Of a stretch of 64,000 nucleotides of DNA, positions 19,433-27,878 are shown in pieces. A program made the translations under genes and the position numbers. The notes below the pieces were generated by a model, which made no database searches, was not told where the DNA came from, and saw nothing but the letters and a program-made list of their open reading frames with translations. Positions within the stretch are counted from its first letter, which is position 1, and the number at the start of each line of letters is the position of its first letter. This DNA is from Streptomyces sp. NBC_01803 (lineage in GTDB: Bacteria; Actinomycetota; Actinomycetes; Streptomycetales; Streptomycetaceae), in NCBI RefSeq assembly GCF_035917415.1, contig NZ_CP109073.1, positions 2,577,501 to 2,641,500 of the forward strand, written 5' to 3'.

Positions 19433-20940
19433 AGCTCGGTCGCCGCCCGCTCGGGAAGGCCGTGATCCCGGGCGACCGGATTCCACAGCCCGGCCGCCTG
19501 CTCCTTGGCCTGCGTGGCCCGGCCGCTGGCGCTGTCGCCCTGCGTGGCCCGGTCGGTGTGCTGGGCCTGGCCGCCGTCGCAGACCTGCCGGTCCTGGCTG
19601 GCCTGGTCGGCCCACGCCGCGTAGTGCTCGTCGGCCTCGGCCGAGGCACGCCACGCCTCGGTGAGGGACTGGACGAGGGCGTCGCCCTGCGGCAGGGCGT
19701 CGATCGGGAGCCCCTCGAGCCGGGTGACGAGGCCGTTGCGCTGCTGGGCGGCGGCGCGCAGGTCGGTGGCGGCGCGGTTCAGGTGCTTGCACTGGCGGAT
19801 GTCGGCGACGGCCGCGATGACGCTGTCCCGGCTGTCGTTGCTGTCGTCCAGCAGCGAGGAGAGGTCCTGTGCCTGGGCGGCGGCCTCGGCGTCGTTCTCT
19901 GCCTCCCGCGGCGCGGCTTCGGGCTCCGTCTCGTTCTGTCCGTCCTCGGCCTCGCCCTCCGTCTCTTCGGGCGTCACGCCCTGGGAGACCTCGGCGGGCC
20001 CGCCACCGTCCCCGCCTCCTCCGCCGCTGAGGGCGGCGCCGGCGCCGAGGCCGACGATGGCGCAGCCGACGACGACGGCCATGACGACGAGCGCGGGGTT
20101 ACGCCGCCTCGGCTCGCGGTCCTCGTCGTAGTACGGCGGCGGCAGGTCGTCCTGCGGCGTGTGCGTGGCGGCGGAACGGAAGAGGTTGTCGAACCCGGGC
20201 GGCGGCGTCGGCGCCGGGGCGGACCGCCGGGGCGGGCCGGGCCGGACCGCGCGCAACCGCGTGGTCGCCTCCGGGTCCCGGCCGGCGTCCGGTACGGGCG
20301 GCATGACCCGGGTGGCCGCCTCGTCGTCCACAGGCGGCACGGGTGGGATGAACCGCGTGGCCGCCTCGTCGTCCACAGCCGGCACGGGTGGGATGAACCG
20401 CGTGGCCGCCGCGTCGTCCACAGCCGGCACGGGTGGGATGAACCGCGTGGCCGCCTCATCGTCCACAGCCGGCACGGGTGGGATGAACCGCGTGGCCGCC
20501 TCATCGTCGCCCGGGCGCACCGGCGGGATGAGCTGCGTGGCGCCCTCACTGTCCACGGGCGGCGTCGAGGGCCGCTCCGGGGTGGGCCGACTGGGCAGCC
20601 GCCGGATCTGGGCGGTGGCCTCCACGGCTGGTATGTAGGCGGTGGCGTCCTCGTCCACCGACACCTGCGGCGGCGCCTGGGGCCGAGGCGGCGTGGGCTC
20701 CGGCGGCAGCGAGTGCCGCCCCCGGCGAACAACGGGAGGCTCGGCGGGCGGCTGCGCGGGCGGGGGCGACTGCGGTGGCCCCGGTGGCTGAGCAGGCGTC
20801 GCCTCCGGCCCCCACGGCTGCCCCCAGGGCTGGCCCGGGGCCGGAACACCGATCGCCGGATCCGCGTTCGGACCGCCCTCACCCGACGGCAGAATCACGC
20901 CCTCGCGGGGCTCGTCGTCGCGTCCGCTGTGGCTGGTCAC
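19429..20940 (-). CDS. Proline-rich single-pass membrane protein with Thr-x-x-Ile repeats
   Basis: 503 residues. The cytoplasmic N-terminal region (1-265) is Pro-rich and contains nine copies of an A-T-x-x-hydrophobic motif with nearby acidic residues: ATAYIPAV, ATAQIRRL, ATQLIPPV, four ATRFIPPV, ATRVMPPV, ATTRLRAV. One transmembrane helix (ALVVMAVVVGCAIVGLGAGAAL) lies near residue 280. The outer part is acidic, then helical (SSLLDDSNDSRDSVIAAVADIRQC) with two cysteines. Every repeated Thr has Ile, Leu or Met at +3, the preference of FHA domains for phosphothreonine, so a phospho-docking tail is possible (inference). The next gene overlaps its stop. Function unknown. Confidence 0.78.
   Translation of the reverse strand: MTSHSGRDDEPREGVILPSGEGGPNADPAIGVPAPGQPWGQPWGPEATPAQPPGPPQSPPPAQPPAEPPVVRRGRHSLPPEPTPPRPQAPPQVSVDEDATAYIPAVEATAQIRRLPSRPTPERPSTPPVDSEGATQLIPPVRPGDDEAATRFIPPVPAVDDEAATRFIPPVPAVDDAAATRFIPPVPAVDDEAATRFIPPVPPVDDEAATRVMPPVPDAGRDPEATTRLRAVRPGPPRRSAPAPTPPPGFDNLFRSAATHTPQDDLPPPYYDEDREPRRRNPALVVMAVVVGCAIVGLGAGAALSGGGGGDGGGPAEVSQGVTPEETEGEAEDGQNETEPEAAPREAENDAEAAAQAQDLSSLLDDSNDSRDSVIAAVADIRQCKHLNRAATDLRAAAQQRNGLVTRLEGLPIDALPQGDALVQSLTEAWRASAEADEHYAAWADQASQDRQVCDGGQAQHTDRATQGDSASGRATQAKEQAAGLWNPVARDHGLPERAATEL
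20334..20513. repeat. 45-bp coding tandem repeat, four units
   Basis: Four nearly identical 45-bp units inside the proline-rich gene, each encoding the 15-residue block DDEAATRFIPPVPAV. A more diverged copy lies on each side. Copy number is likely to vary between strains. Confidence 0.9.
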
Positions 20941-21265
20941 CGAGGCTCCTCGTTACTGCTCGCCATTCGCCGGGCCACGCTACCCGCTCCCCAGGAGGTT
21001 CGCCGCGCCGCCTCCCACCCGTCAAGCCCCCCAGGTCAGCGCCAACCCCCAACCCCGCCTCGCGGCCCCAGGCCCGGCCATCCGCCGTTCGCCCGCCTCC
21101 GGCCTCCCGCCTCCCGCGTCCGCGCGGCCCGCCGACGTGCCCGGCCTCCTGACGAACGAGGTGGCCGGGTCGGCTTCCCGGGCCCGTGTCATCTCTGTGT
21201 CCCCCCTCGGCTCCGCGCGGCGTGCGCGCGGCCACACCGAACGTCAGGTCGGCGGGTGTCAGGGA

Positions 21266-21306
21266 GCCGACCAGGGCCGGGGCGGGAGGGCCCGGCCCTG
21301 GTCGGC
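21266..21306 (-). terminator. 15-bp hairpin after the DUF1259 gene
   Basis: GCCGACCAGGGCCGG (21266-21280) pairs with its complement at 21292-21306 over an 11-base loop, 21 bp beyond the stop of the DUF1259 gene. The rest of the gene-free stretch 20941-21326 is GC-rich and I see nothing else in it. Confidence 0.6.
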
Positions 21307-21326
21307 TGGTCACCGGTTGGGGACGG

Positions 21327-22361
21327 TCACACCTCCCGCTGAGGGCCGCCGCTTCCCTGGCTGCCGACCGCGACCGCGTCCGTCGCGTCCACGGCCGGGC
21401 GGAGGGCCTTGGCGATCTGGACCGCGTCGCCCACCGCCCAGACGTGGAAGAAGAACAGGCGCGGTTCGTCCATCAGGCCGTGGTTGTGGAGGGTGACGAG
21501 GCCGATACCGCCCTTGCGCAGGGCCACCAGGACGTTCTGGACCTCCGATCCGATCATGGCGATGTCGCCGTTCAGGACGGCCTTGCCACCGCCCAGGGGC
21601 TGGAAGTTGAGGGCCGTCGTGGCGCCGAGGCCCGGGGGAAGGACACGGCCGTCGTGGTTCATCGTCTCGCGGCGGAGGAAGATGCACTTGTAGACGCCCT
21701 CCGAGTCGATCCCGGGGGTGCCCATCGCGTCGTCGATGGCCGCCGTGTCGAGGTCGACCGCCGGCTCATCCGGCTCCGACTCCGGGGGCGGGGGCGGTGT
21801 CGTGGTGCAGTCGATGGCCGCCTTGATGCCGCGCGCGAGGGCGACCGGGTCGTGGCCGTGGGCGTGGACGTGGGTCCACCAGATGTCGGGAGTCTGGGAA
21901 AGGAGGTGCTTGTGGATCGCCGTCTGGGCGATCCCGTGCGAGTGGAGGGCGTCGCTGACCCGCTGGAGTTCCCTCTCGGTGACCACCAGGTCGCCCATGA
22001 GCAGTGTGCTGTCGTCGGAGTAACGGACGAAGGCCACGTGCGTGCCCAGCGCGAAGGCCGGGGTGATGGTGATGCCGTAGGAGACGACGCGCAGGTCTCT
22101 TCGGGTGAAGTCCGTGTGGTAGAGCATCTTGCGGCGGATGCCGCCCGGTCGGCCCAGGGCCGTCGCGACATCGCTCCAGTCCGACTCGACGGTGGGCAGC
22201 GGCTGGAGCAGCCCGCCCCCGCTGGACATCCCGCCGGAGTCCGCGCGGGCGATGCCCGCGCCCGCTCCGGCCAGCACCGGCGCCAGCGCCGCCGCGGCCA
22301 TCAGCTGCCGTCGCGGCGTGGTACCCCGTGTGAGCGTGTCCCGCTCTCGGTCTACAGTCAT
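21327..22361 (-). CDS. Tat-exported DUF1259 protein
   Basis: 344 residues from ATG 22361; in-frame codons further upstream would put extra residues before the signal. The N-terminus TPRRQLMAAAALAPVLAGAGAG is a twin-arginine signal (R-R-x-L-M). Two DUF1259-like halves follow: ATALGRPGGIRRKMLYHTDF...LLMGDLVVTERELQRVSDAL and GIDSEGVYKCIFLRRETMNHDG...LNGDIAMIGSEVQNVLVALRKGG. Each contains a His-rich stretch (WWTHVHAHGHD; LVTLHNHGLMDEPRLFFFH). DUF1259 proteins have no established reaction; the conserved histidines suggest metal binding. Single gene, ending in a strong hairpin. Confidence 0.82.
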   Translation of the reverse strand: MTVDRERDTLTRGTTPRRQLMAAAALAPVLAGAGAGIARADSGGMSSGGGLLQPLPTVESDWSDVATALGRPGGIRRKMLYHTDFTRRDLRVVSYGITITPAFALGTHVAFVRYSDDSTLLMGDLVVTERELQRVSDALHSHGIAQTAIHKHLLSQTPDIWWTHVHAHGHDPVALARGIKAAIDCTTTPPPPPESEPDEPAVDLDTAAIDDAMGTPGIDSEGVYKCIFLRRETMNHDGRVLPPGLGATTALNFQPLGGGKAVLNGDIAMIGSEVQNVLVALRKGGIGLVTLHNHGLMDEPRLFFFHVWAVGDAVQIAKALRPAVDATDAVAVGSQGSGGPQREV

Positions 22362-22526
22362 GCCTGGAATCTGAGCATGAAAAATCGGCTTATTCCGGAC
22401 ATTTCGGCCCGACGAACGAATCGTGAGCGTCAGGGCCACTCGTTAGAGCTACATCCGATAGGCGCATCAGCCGATCAACGGGTACTCCGGCCGCCGCTTC
22501 GGAGTGGCGAGCGCCGTCCCCGGTTG

Positions 22527-22871
22527 CTAGAGCGTGGCGATGAACGACGACCAGCTCGCCGCCGGGATCACCAGCGCCGGACCCTCCGGGGCCTTGGAAT
22601 CACGGACGGGGACGACGCCGGGAACGCCGTCCGCCACCTCGACGCAGTCCCCATTGCTGCCGCCGCTGTAGCTGCTCTTCCGCCAGCCCCCCGCGATGAA
22701 CGACGACCAGCTCGCCGCCGGGATCACCAGCGCCGGGCCGCCGGGCACCTTGGAGTCACGGACGGGGACGACGCCGGGGATGTTGTCCGCCACCTCGACG
22801 CACGATCCGTTGCTGCCGCCGCTGTAGCTGCTCTTCCGCCACCGGGCCGTGCTGAGGTCGTAAGTGGTCAT
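22527..22871 (-). CDS. DUF397 protein with internally duplicated domain
   Basis: 114 residues in which the DUF397 unit is present twice. W-R-K-S-S-Y-S-G-G-S-N-G, then CVEVAD, then GVVPVRDSK and WSSFIA occur at about 11-60 and again at 63-112. The two copies are almost identical at DNA level with a 156-bp period. Most DUF397 proteins carry one unit of about 60 residues. DUF397 genes are usually partners of DUF5753 XRE regulators. The ATG overlaps the stop of the regulator gene (ATGA), so the two are translationally coupled. Related modules (BldB-associated, Abr/WhiJ-like) control development; the partner role here is inference. Confidence 0.88.
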   Translation of the reverse strand: MTTYDLSTARWRKSSYSGGSNGSCVEVADNIPGVVPVRDSKVPGGPALVIPAASWSSFIAGGWRKSSYSGGSNGDCVEVADGVPGVVPVRDSKAPEGPALVIPAASWSSFIATL

Positions 22872-23716
22872 TTCATGAAGTCCTCTGCCGCCGATTCGAT
22901 CAGGGATAGGGACTCTTCATGCGGCAACGCCGAAGCCCTAAGCAGATCGTAGGACATCTGGTACTGGGCAAACAGCGCCGGATCATCGATCAACTGGCCG
23001 ATGTGCGGGCCTTCGACGTAGGCCAGCGGCGGGGCCTCCCCGAACGTCATCAGTGTGACGAACCCTTCCATGAGCGCGTGCGCGCCCACCGCGTAGGGAA
23101 GGATTTGGACCAGGGCGCGGCGCTCTTTGACGGTCCGCGCGATGTGAGTGAGCTGTTCGCCCATCGCGGCCCGGCCACCGACCGGGCGACGCAGGATGTT
23201 CTCGTCCAGGACCGACCAATACAGGGGCGCTGTAGTGCCCTCGGCGGGCTTCAGGATGTCGGCGCGCGCCAGGCGGTTGGCGACGCGGTTCTTGATCTCC
23301 TCCTCGGGCATCAGCGGGCTGTGGGCGCCGAAGACCGCGCGGGCATATCCCTCGGTCTGGAGCAGACCGGGGACGAGGAGCGGCGCCCAGTCGCAGATGG
23401 TCAGGGCCAGCGGCTCATGCTCCGCCGCGTCGCTGAAGAACTCGGCGAACGGCTGCTGTTTGATCAGCTCTTTCCACATCCGCTCGAAAAAACCATCGGT
23501 TTGTAGGGCGGCATCGAACCGCTGCGCGTGGTCCTGCTTGGGCCTGCGGATGCCTTGCTCGAACAGGCCGATGTAACCGGCCGAGCAGAAGACCAGGAGC
23601 CCCAAGTCCGCCTGCGTCATCCCGGCGACCTCCCTGCGGCGCTTCAACTCGGCGCCGAAGAACTTCCAACCGCCACGGAACTGCGCGAACTGGCTCCTGC
23701 GAATGGCCTTGCCCAT
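22868..23716 (-). CDS. XRE-family regulator with DUF5753 sensor domain (WhiJ-like)
   Basis: 282 residues from ATG 23716 with GGAG eight bases upstream. The helix-turn-helix is at about 17-70: FFGAELKRRREVAGMTQADLGLLVFCSAGYIGLFEQG. The C-terminal DUF5753 starts near residue 100: SLICDWAPLLVPGLLQTEGYARA-type text, here LTICDWAPLLVPGLLQTEGYARAV split by this note, then RLARADIL, VLDENILRRPVGG, LVQILPYAVGAHALMEGFVTL, LAYVEGPHIGQLI. These are the family landmarks. Streptomyces encode dozens of such pairs with DUF397 partners; some control sporulation or antibiotic timing. Coupled to the DUF397 gene by a four-base overlap. Divergent from the gene at 23846. Confidence 0.9.
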   Translation of the reverse strand: MGKAIRRSQFAQFRGGWKFFGAELKRRREVAGMTQADLGLLVFCSAGYIGLFEQGIRRPKQDHAQRFDAALQTDGFFERMWKELIKQQPFAEFFSDAAEHEPLALTICDWAPLLVPGLLQTEGYARAVFGAHSPLMPEEEIKNRVANRLARADILKPAEGTTAPLYWSVLDENILRRPVGGRAAMGEQLTHIARTVKERRALVQILPYAVGAHALMEGFVTLMTFGEAPPLAYVEGPHIGQLIDDPALFAQYQMSYDLLRASALPHEESLSLIESAAEDFMK

Positions 23717-23845
23717 TGCCTTGCTCCCTGTAACTCCCCAGCACAACAACGCTGCTTGTATCGCTCTCTGCTCTGGCGACACTACTGCGCGTTCCCTCGG
23801 GGTGTAAGTGGGCCGGATGGGCCGGGACAAGGGAGCGGAATTCTG

Positions 23846-24259
23846 ATGACGGTTCCTCAGGACGAGCGAGATCTGACGGCGCGGCATGCCCGTGACCGCA
23901 TACGGGATGTCCTGGAGCTGGTGGGGGCCGGGCAGGTCGAGGTCCGGCTGGAAAGGGACGACGAGGGGCGAACCGTCGTGCGCGTCACCGCGACATCGGC
24001 CGAACTCCCCTCGCTGATCGCGGATCTCATGGTCAAGGGCATCGTGCCGTGGCCCTCGGCGGGAATCGCCGTATGGGACGGCGGTGAACGCCGAGTCGGC
24101 GAGGTGATTTCAGCCGTGGGCCCCAACGTCCGGCTGCGTTCGCTGCACACCCCGTACGAGTGGCTCTCCACTCCGCACCGGCTGCGAACGGCTCGCATCG
24201 GGGAAATCGAGGACGCCAGAGAGGGAAAGGCAGGCCATGACACGGTGCAGGCACCCTGA
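23846..24259 (+). CDS. Hypothetical protein, possible regulator partner
   Basis: 137 residues from ATG 23846, preceded by GGGAGCGGA. It reads MTVPQDERDLTARHARDRIR then DVLELVGAGQVEVRLERDDEGRTVVRVTATSAELPSLIADL, an alternating strand/helix pattern, and ends DAREGKAGHDTVQAP. No recognised domain, signal peptide or membrane segment. It overlaps the following HTH gene by 23 bp, so the pair is probably one unit. It is divergent from the XRE/DUF397 pair across 129 bp. Confidence 0.7.
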   Translation: MTVPQDERDLTARHARDRIRDVLELVGAGQVEVRLERDDEGRTVVRVTATSAELPSLIADLMVKGIVPWPSAGIAVWDGGERRVGEVISAVGPNVRLRSLHTPYEWLSTPHRLRTARIGEIEDAREGKAGHDTVQAP

Positions 24260-24515
24260 ACTCGTGGAACGGCACGGCGCCAAGTTCTGCGCGTTCCGCG
24301 GGGCGCAGATCTATTTGCCGTCGCGCCGGGTGGCGATTCCGAAGGCCGCCGCCATCGCCCGTTACGAGGAAGGCGAATCGCTCGCCTCGCTCGCCCGGTC
24401 CTTCCAGGTGTCGCAGACGACGGTCCGGCGTCGGTTCACGGAATGGGGGATCGATACGCGCGACGCCCCCGAGGCGGCCCAGGTGATCCGGCCGGTGCAG
24501 CGGTTCAACCGGTGA
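24237..24515 (+). CDS. Small helix-turn-helix protein
   Basis: 92 residues. The N-terminal third has Cys4, His6, His13 and Cys18 (MTRCRHPELVERHGAKFCAF), possibly a metal site. The rest is a homeodomain/resolvase-type HTH: KAAAIARYEEGESLASLARSF...VSQTTVRRRFTEWGI (about 35-78), as in the DNA-binding ends of recombinases and IS transposases. No catalytic domain is present, so it is either a stand-alone DNA-binding protein or a domain relic. It overlaps the preceding ORF by 23 bp. Confidence 0.7.
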   Translation: MTRCRHPELVERHGAKFCAFRGAQIYLPSRRVAIPKAAAIARYEEGESLASLARSFQVSQTTVRRRFTEWGIDTRDAPEAAQVIRPVQRFNR

Positions 24516-24527
24516 GGCGCGAGGCGC

Positions 24528-25934
24528 TCACGCCGCGCGCTGGGGCCAGCGGGCGGCGAATTCGCGGACCGTCGGTTCGTTGCGGTGGGGGGCCAGGCGG
24601 GAGCGGAAGTCCTCGAAGTAGTCGCCGCCCCGGCCCGAGCGCAGGCCGTCCAGCAGGGTGCCCGCCTCAGAAGCCGTGTGGCAGGCGGCGTCCAGCTCGC
24701 CTTCCTGCAACTGGCCGGTGGCCAGGATGAGAAGACCTATCGCGCGGCGCCGCGCCCGGGTCTCCGGGTGGCCCGACAGGGCTTCGATCGCGCGCTGTTG
24801 TGCCGCCCGGCCCTGGCCCAGGTCGCGGTGGCAGTGGGCCAGCTCGTCCGCGAGGTAGGCCGCGTCGAAGTGGGCGATCCACGCGGGCTCGTCGCCCGAG
24901 TCGGCGTCCGAGCGCTCCAGCGCGGCCAGGGCCTCGGACGCCGTCCGGCGGCAGCCTTCCTGGTCGCCGAGCTGAGCGTAGCCACGTGCCTCGGCGGCCA
25001 GGAAGAGCGCCTGCGCGCGCGGCGTGACGCGGCCCCGGGAGCCCTCCTGGGCGGCGCGGGCGAGCTGGATCACCTCGCGCGGGTTCCCCAGCTCGGCGGC
25101 GAGGTGGCTCATGCCCGCCGCCAGCACATAGCCGCCGAAGCCCCGGTCGCCGGCCGCCTGGGCGAGGCGCAGGGCCTGGATGTAGTACCGCTGGGCCAGG
25201 CCGGGCAGGCCGCTGTCCACCGCCATGTACCCGGCCAGCTCGGTGAGCCGGGCGGCGGCGGCGAACAGCTCGCGGCCGATCGTTTCCCGGTACGAGCCGT
25301 CCAGGAGGCCGGCGACGACGCTGTTGAGGTAGTGGACGACGACCGGGCGCACGTGGCCGGAGCCCCAGCGGCGGTCGAGAGCGACCAGCGCGGCCGTGGT
25401 CGCGACGACGGCCCCCACGTCCGCCGTGCCGACGCGCGCCCCCGTCGCGCGGGCCACCTCGGTGTCGGCCGGGGTGATCAGCCAGTCGCGGCTGGGCTCG
25501 ACCAGCGCGGCCGGGGCCACGCTGGAGCCGCCGGGGGCGTACGGGTTCTGGCCGTCACCGCTCTCCCTGCGGGCCACGTCGGAGCGCCACAGCTCGGTCG
25601 CCTGCTCCAGGCTCTCCGCGAGCCCGGCCGCGAAGTGCAGGCCCACCGAAGAGGTGAGCTGGCGGGTGGTGCCCATGCCGATCTCGTCCACGGTCACCGG
25701 GCGGCCCAGCTTGCGGCCGAGCGCCTCGGCGATGACCTCGGGCGCCCGGCCGCGCGGCTGCTGGCCACGGATCCAGCGGGCGACGGACGTTTTGTCGTAC
25801 CGGAAGTCGAAGCCGTGCTCGGCGGCACACAAGTTGACGCGCCGGGCCAGACCCGCGTTGGAGCAGCCGGCCTCGCGGATGAGGGACAGCAGGCGCTCGT
25901 TGGGCTGGCGGGCGATCAGTGGTCTGGCAGTCAT
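24528..25934 (-). CDS. HTH/TPR regulatory protein (Nsd-like group)
   Basis: 468 residues from ATG 25934, with GGGAG eight bases upstream. N-terminal DNA-binding part MTARPLIARQPNERLLSLIR...AGCSNAGLARRVN...YDKTSVARWIRGQQPRGRAPE (1-60) is a lambda-repressor-like fold. A long alpha-helical, TPR-like region follows (LAGYMAVDSGLPGLAQRYYI, ALRLAQAAGDRGFGGYVLA, AELGNPREVIQLARAAQEGS). This architecture is common in Streptomyces developmental regulators such as NsdA/NsdB; which one, if any, cannot be settled here. It is divergent from the primase-like gene at 26107, with which it may share control. Confidence 0.8.
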   Translation of the reverse strand: MTARPLIARQPNERLLSLIREAGCSNAGLARRVNLCAAEHGFDFRYDKTSVARWIRGQQPRGRAPEVIAEALGRKLGRPVTVDEIGMGTTRQLTSSVGLHFAAGLAESLEQATELWRSDVARRESGDGQNPYAPGGSSVAPAALVEPSRDWLITPADTEVARATGARVGTADVGAVVATTAALVALDRRWGSGHVRPVVVHYLNSVVAGLLDGSYRETIGRELFAAAARLTELAGYMAVDSGLPGLAQRYYIQALRLAQAAGDRGFGGYVLAAGMSHLAAELGNPREVIQLARAAQEGSRGRVTPRAQALFLAAEARGYAQLGDQEGCRRTASEALAALERSDADSGDEPAWIAHFDAAYLADELAHCHRDLGQGRAAQQRAIEALSGHPETRARRRAIGLLILATGQLQEGELDAACHTASEAGTLLDGLRSGRGGDYFEDFRSRLAPHRNEPTVREFAARWPQRAA

Positions 25935-26106
25935 CAAGCGGCTCCCTTGCTGACGGGCCCGGGAAGATCCCCGCAGATCAATGCCCGGCCGCTGACGGGT
26001 CCATCCCGTGTGCACCGGCCGATGCTCCGATGCGCCCCGCGTGCGGGCGTCCTTCCGCACACCGGGGCGCACCGGCCCGTAACCCGTTTGGTGGAATCGA
26101 GTTGTC

Positions 26107-26775
26107 ATGGATGTGGATGAGACCATCGCCGTCACCTCAGCCGTGACCACCCAGACGAACCCTCGGCAGCACGACGATCCGCTGCTCGAACACGCCGTCC
26201 GATACGCCGAGGAGCGGCACTGGGACGTGCTGCCCGGCACGTGGCTGGCATACGACAAGGGCGTGGCCCGCTGCTCGTGCGCGGTCGAGACGTGCTACGC
26301 GCCCGGCGCGCATCCGACCCGCATGGACTGGCCGGCGCACGCGACGGGCAGTGCCGTCGAGGCACGGCGGCTGTGGGAGCGGGAGCCGCGCGCGGCGATC
26401 CTGCTGCCGACCGGGCGGACGTTCGACGTGCTGGACGTGCCGGAGACGGCCGGCTGTCTGGCCCTGGCGCGGATGGAGCGGACCGGCACGGAGCTGGGGC
26501 CGGTCGCGGGGACGCCGACCGGGCGGCTGCAGTTCTTCGTGCTGCCGGGCGGCGCGACCAAGGTGCCGGGGACGCTGCGGCGGCTCGGCTGGGAGCCGGC
26601 CACCATGGACCTGGTCCCGCGCGGCGAGGGCGACTTCGTGGCCGCGCCGCCGACGCGGATCGGGACGCGCGGCTCGGTGCAGTGGGCGCGGCGGCCGACC
26701 ACGACGAACCGCTGGCTGCCCGACGCCGAACAGCTCCTGCCCACACTCGCCTACGCCTGCGCCCAGGAGCGTTGA
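26107..26775 (+). CDS. Bifunctional primase/polymerase N-terminal-domain protein
   Basis: 222 residues matching the prim-pol N-terminal domain family found in Streptomyces chromosomes and plasmids: HAVRYAEERHWDVLPGTWLA, CSCAVETCYAPGAHP (Cys-rich metal-binding segment), FDVLDVPETAGCLAL, TPTGRLQFFVLPG, GDFVAAPPTRIGTRGSVQWAR. Full prim-pol enzymes are much longer and carry a helicase. This stand-alone form appears to lack the usual paired acidic residues of the active site (D-V-L-D-V-P remains), so DNA synthesis is doubtful and a regulatory or nucleic-acid-binding role is possible. It is divergent from the HTH/TPR regulator. Confidence 0.75.
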   Translation: MDVDETIAVTSAVTTQTNPRQHDDPLLEHAVRYAEERHWDVLPGTWLAYDKGVARCSCAVETCYAPGAHPTRMDWPAHATGSAVEARRLWEREPRAAILLPTGRTFDVLDVPETAGCLALARMERTGTELGPVAGTPTGRLQFFVLPGGATKVPGTLRRLGWEPATMDLVPRGEGDFVAAPPTRIGTRGSVQWARRPTTTNRWLPDAEQLLPTLAYACAQER

Positions 26776-26946
26776 AGGGCGCCGGGCGCACCGCGCTCTC
26801 CCCGCCGTGACACTTCCGCTCGTAGGGCCCTGCCCCTGGCCGCGCCGCTGACCGCCCGCCGACTCCCGGAGATCCTGGCGGCGGTCAGCCGGGCCTGAGC
26901 CATGGGGGCGGGCCGGGGCGACAGAGGGGCAGGGGTCAGGGATGTG

Positions 26947-27816
26947 TCACCACAGGCCCTCGTCTCTCAGGAAGCCCTCGACTATCTCCCGCCACTCCGC
27001 CGGGCGTTCGAGATGGACCAGGTGGCCGGCGTCGGGGATGTCGGCATAGCGGCCCCGCGGCAGCACGCGGACCATCTCGTGCGCCTCGGCACGGCCCAGC
27101 TCGCCGTCGAGGCCGCGCACGACCAGGGTCGGGCTCTGGACGAGGGCCAGCTCGTCCCAGTGCGCCTCACGGACCCAGCCCTCTCGGGCGGCCAGCATCT
27201 GCGGGCGCGAGAAGCCCGGCCGCCAGCCGTCGGCCCGCTCGGCCATCACCTCCGCGAAGAAGTCCCCCCGGGCGGGGCGCGGGCGGTCCAGCGCCGGATC
27301 CTCCTCGCCGAACCAGCGCCGCACGTCCGCCAGCGTGGCGAACGGCACCGGCCACGAGGCCAGCCACGCGCTCCACTCCTGCCGCGAGCGGACGCCGAGC
27401 GCCGCCGCCCGCATGTCGCAGATCACCACCGCGCGCACCAGATCCGGGCGGCGGGCGGCGAGCTGCCATGCCGTCAGCGCGCCCATGGCGTGCCCGATCA
27501 GCACGGCCGGGCCCAGGCCGAGCTGCTCGACGGCGGCCTCCGCGTCCGCCACGAAGGCGTCCCGGTCGAACGGACCCGCGGCCGGCTTGTCGCTGCGGCC
27601 GTGGCCGCGCTGGTCCAGGGCGACCGCGCGCCAGCGGGCCGACAGCCAGCGGGCGGTGTCCGCCCAGTGCGAGGCGCGGCCCAGCAATCCGTGCAGCAGC
27701 AGGACACCCGGCCGCTCCGCCCGGCCGTCCGCCCGCTTCTCCCTCGGCGGCTCGCCGAACTCCCAGGCGGCCAGCCGCACTCCGCCCTGCCCAACAACGT
27801 GGACGCGACGCGCCAT
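26947..27816 (-). CDS. Alpha/beta-hydrolase-fold protein lacking the nucleophile serine
   Basis: 289 residues from ATG 27816 with GGAG five bases upstream. Fold landmarks are clear: oxyanion LLLHGLLGRASHW (about 47-59), DQRGHGRSDKP, and C-terminal acid and His in VVRGLDGELG and IPDAGHLVHLERP. The nucleophile elbow reads VLIGHAMGALTAW (about 107-119), where Ala110 replaces the usual serine of G-x-S-x-G. The codon is GCC, one base from TCC. Either the enzyme is inactive, or it works without a serine as proposed for RutD-type proteins, whose elbow is also G-H-A-L-G. An AT-rich palindrome lies 63 bp upstream of the start. Confidence 0.85.
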   Translation of the reverse strand: MARRVHVVGQGGVRLAAWEFGEPPREKRADGRAERPGVLLLHGLLGRASHWADTARWLSARWRAVALDQRGHGRSDKPAAGPFDRDAFVADAEAAVEQLGLGPAVLIGHAMGALTAWQLAARRPDLVRAVVICDMRAAALGVRSRQEWSAWLASWPVPFATLADVRRWFGEEDPALDRPRPARGDFFAEVMAERADGWRPGFSRPQMLAAREGWVREAHWDELALVQSPTLVVRGLDGELGRAEAHEMVRVLPRGRYADIPDAGHLVHLERPAEWREIVEGFLRDEGLW

Positions 27817-27878
27817 GCGCTCCGTCCCCCTTTCTCCGGCCCCAGTCACGGCCCCCGCCCCTACCAGAGACCACGATA

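Noticed and set aside
19462..21342. 626-codon + strand ORF opposite the proline-rich membrane protein
   Set aside because: Shadow frame; its repeats are the reverse reading of the 45-bp repeat.
24237..24515. Small HTH protein as a transposase fragment
   Set aside because: No inverted repeats, catalytic residues or other IS traces around it; kept as a stand-alone HTH gene.
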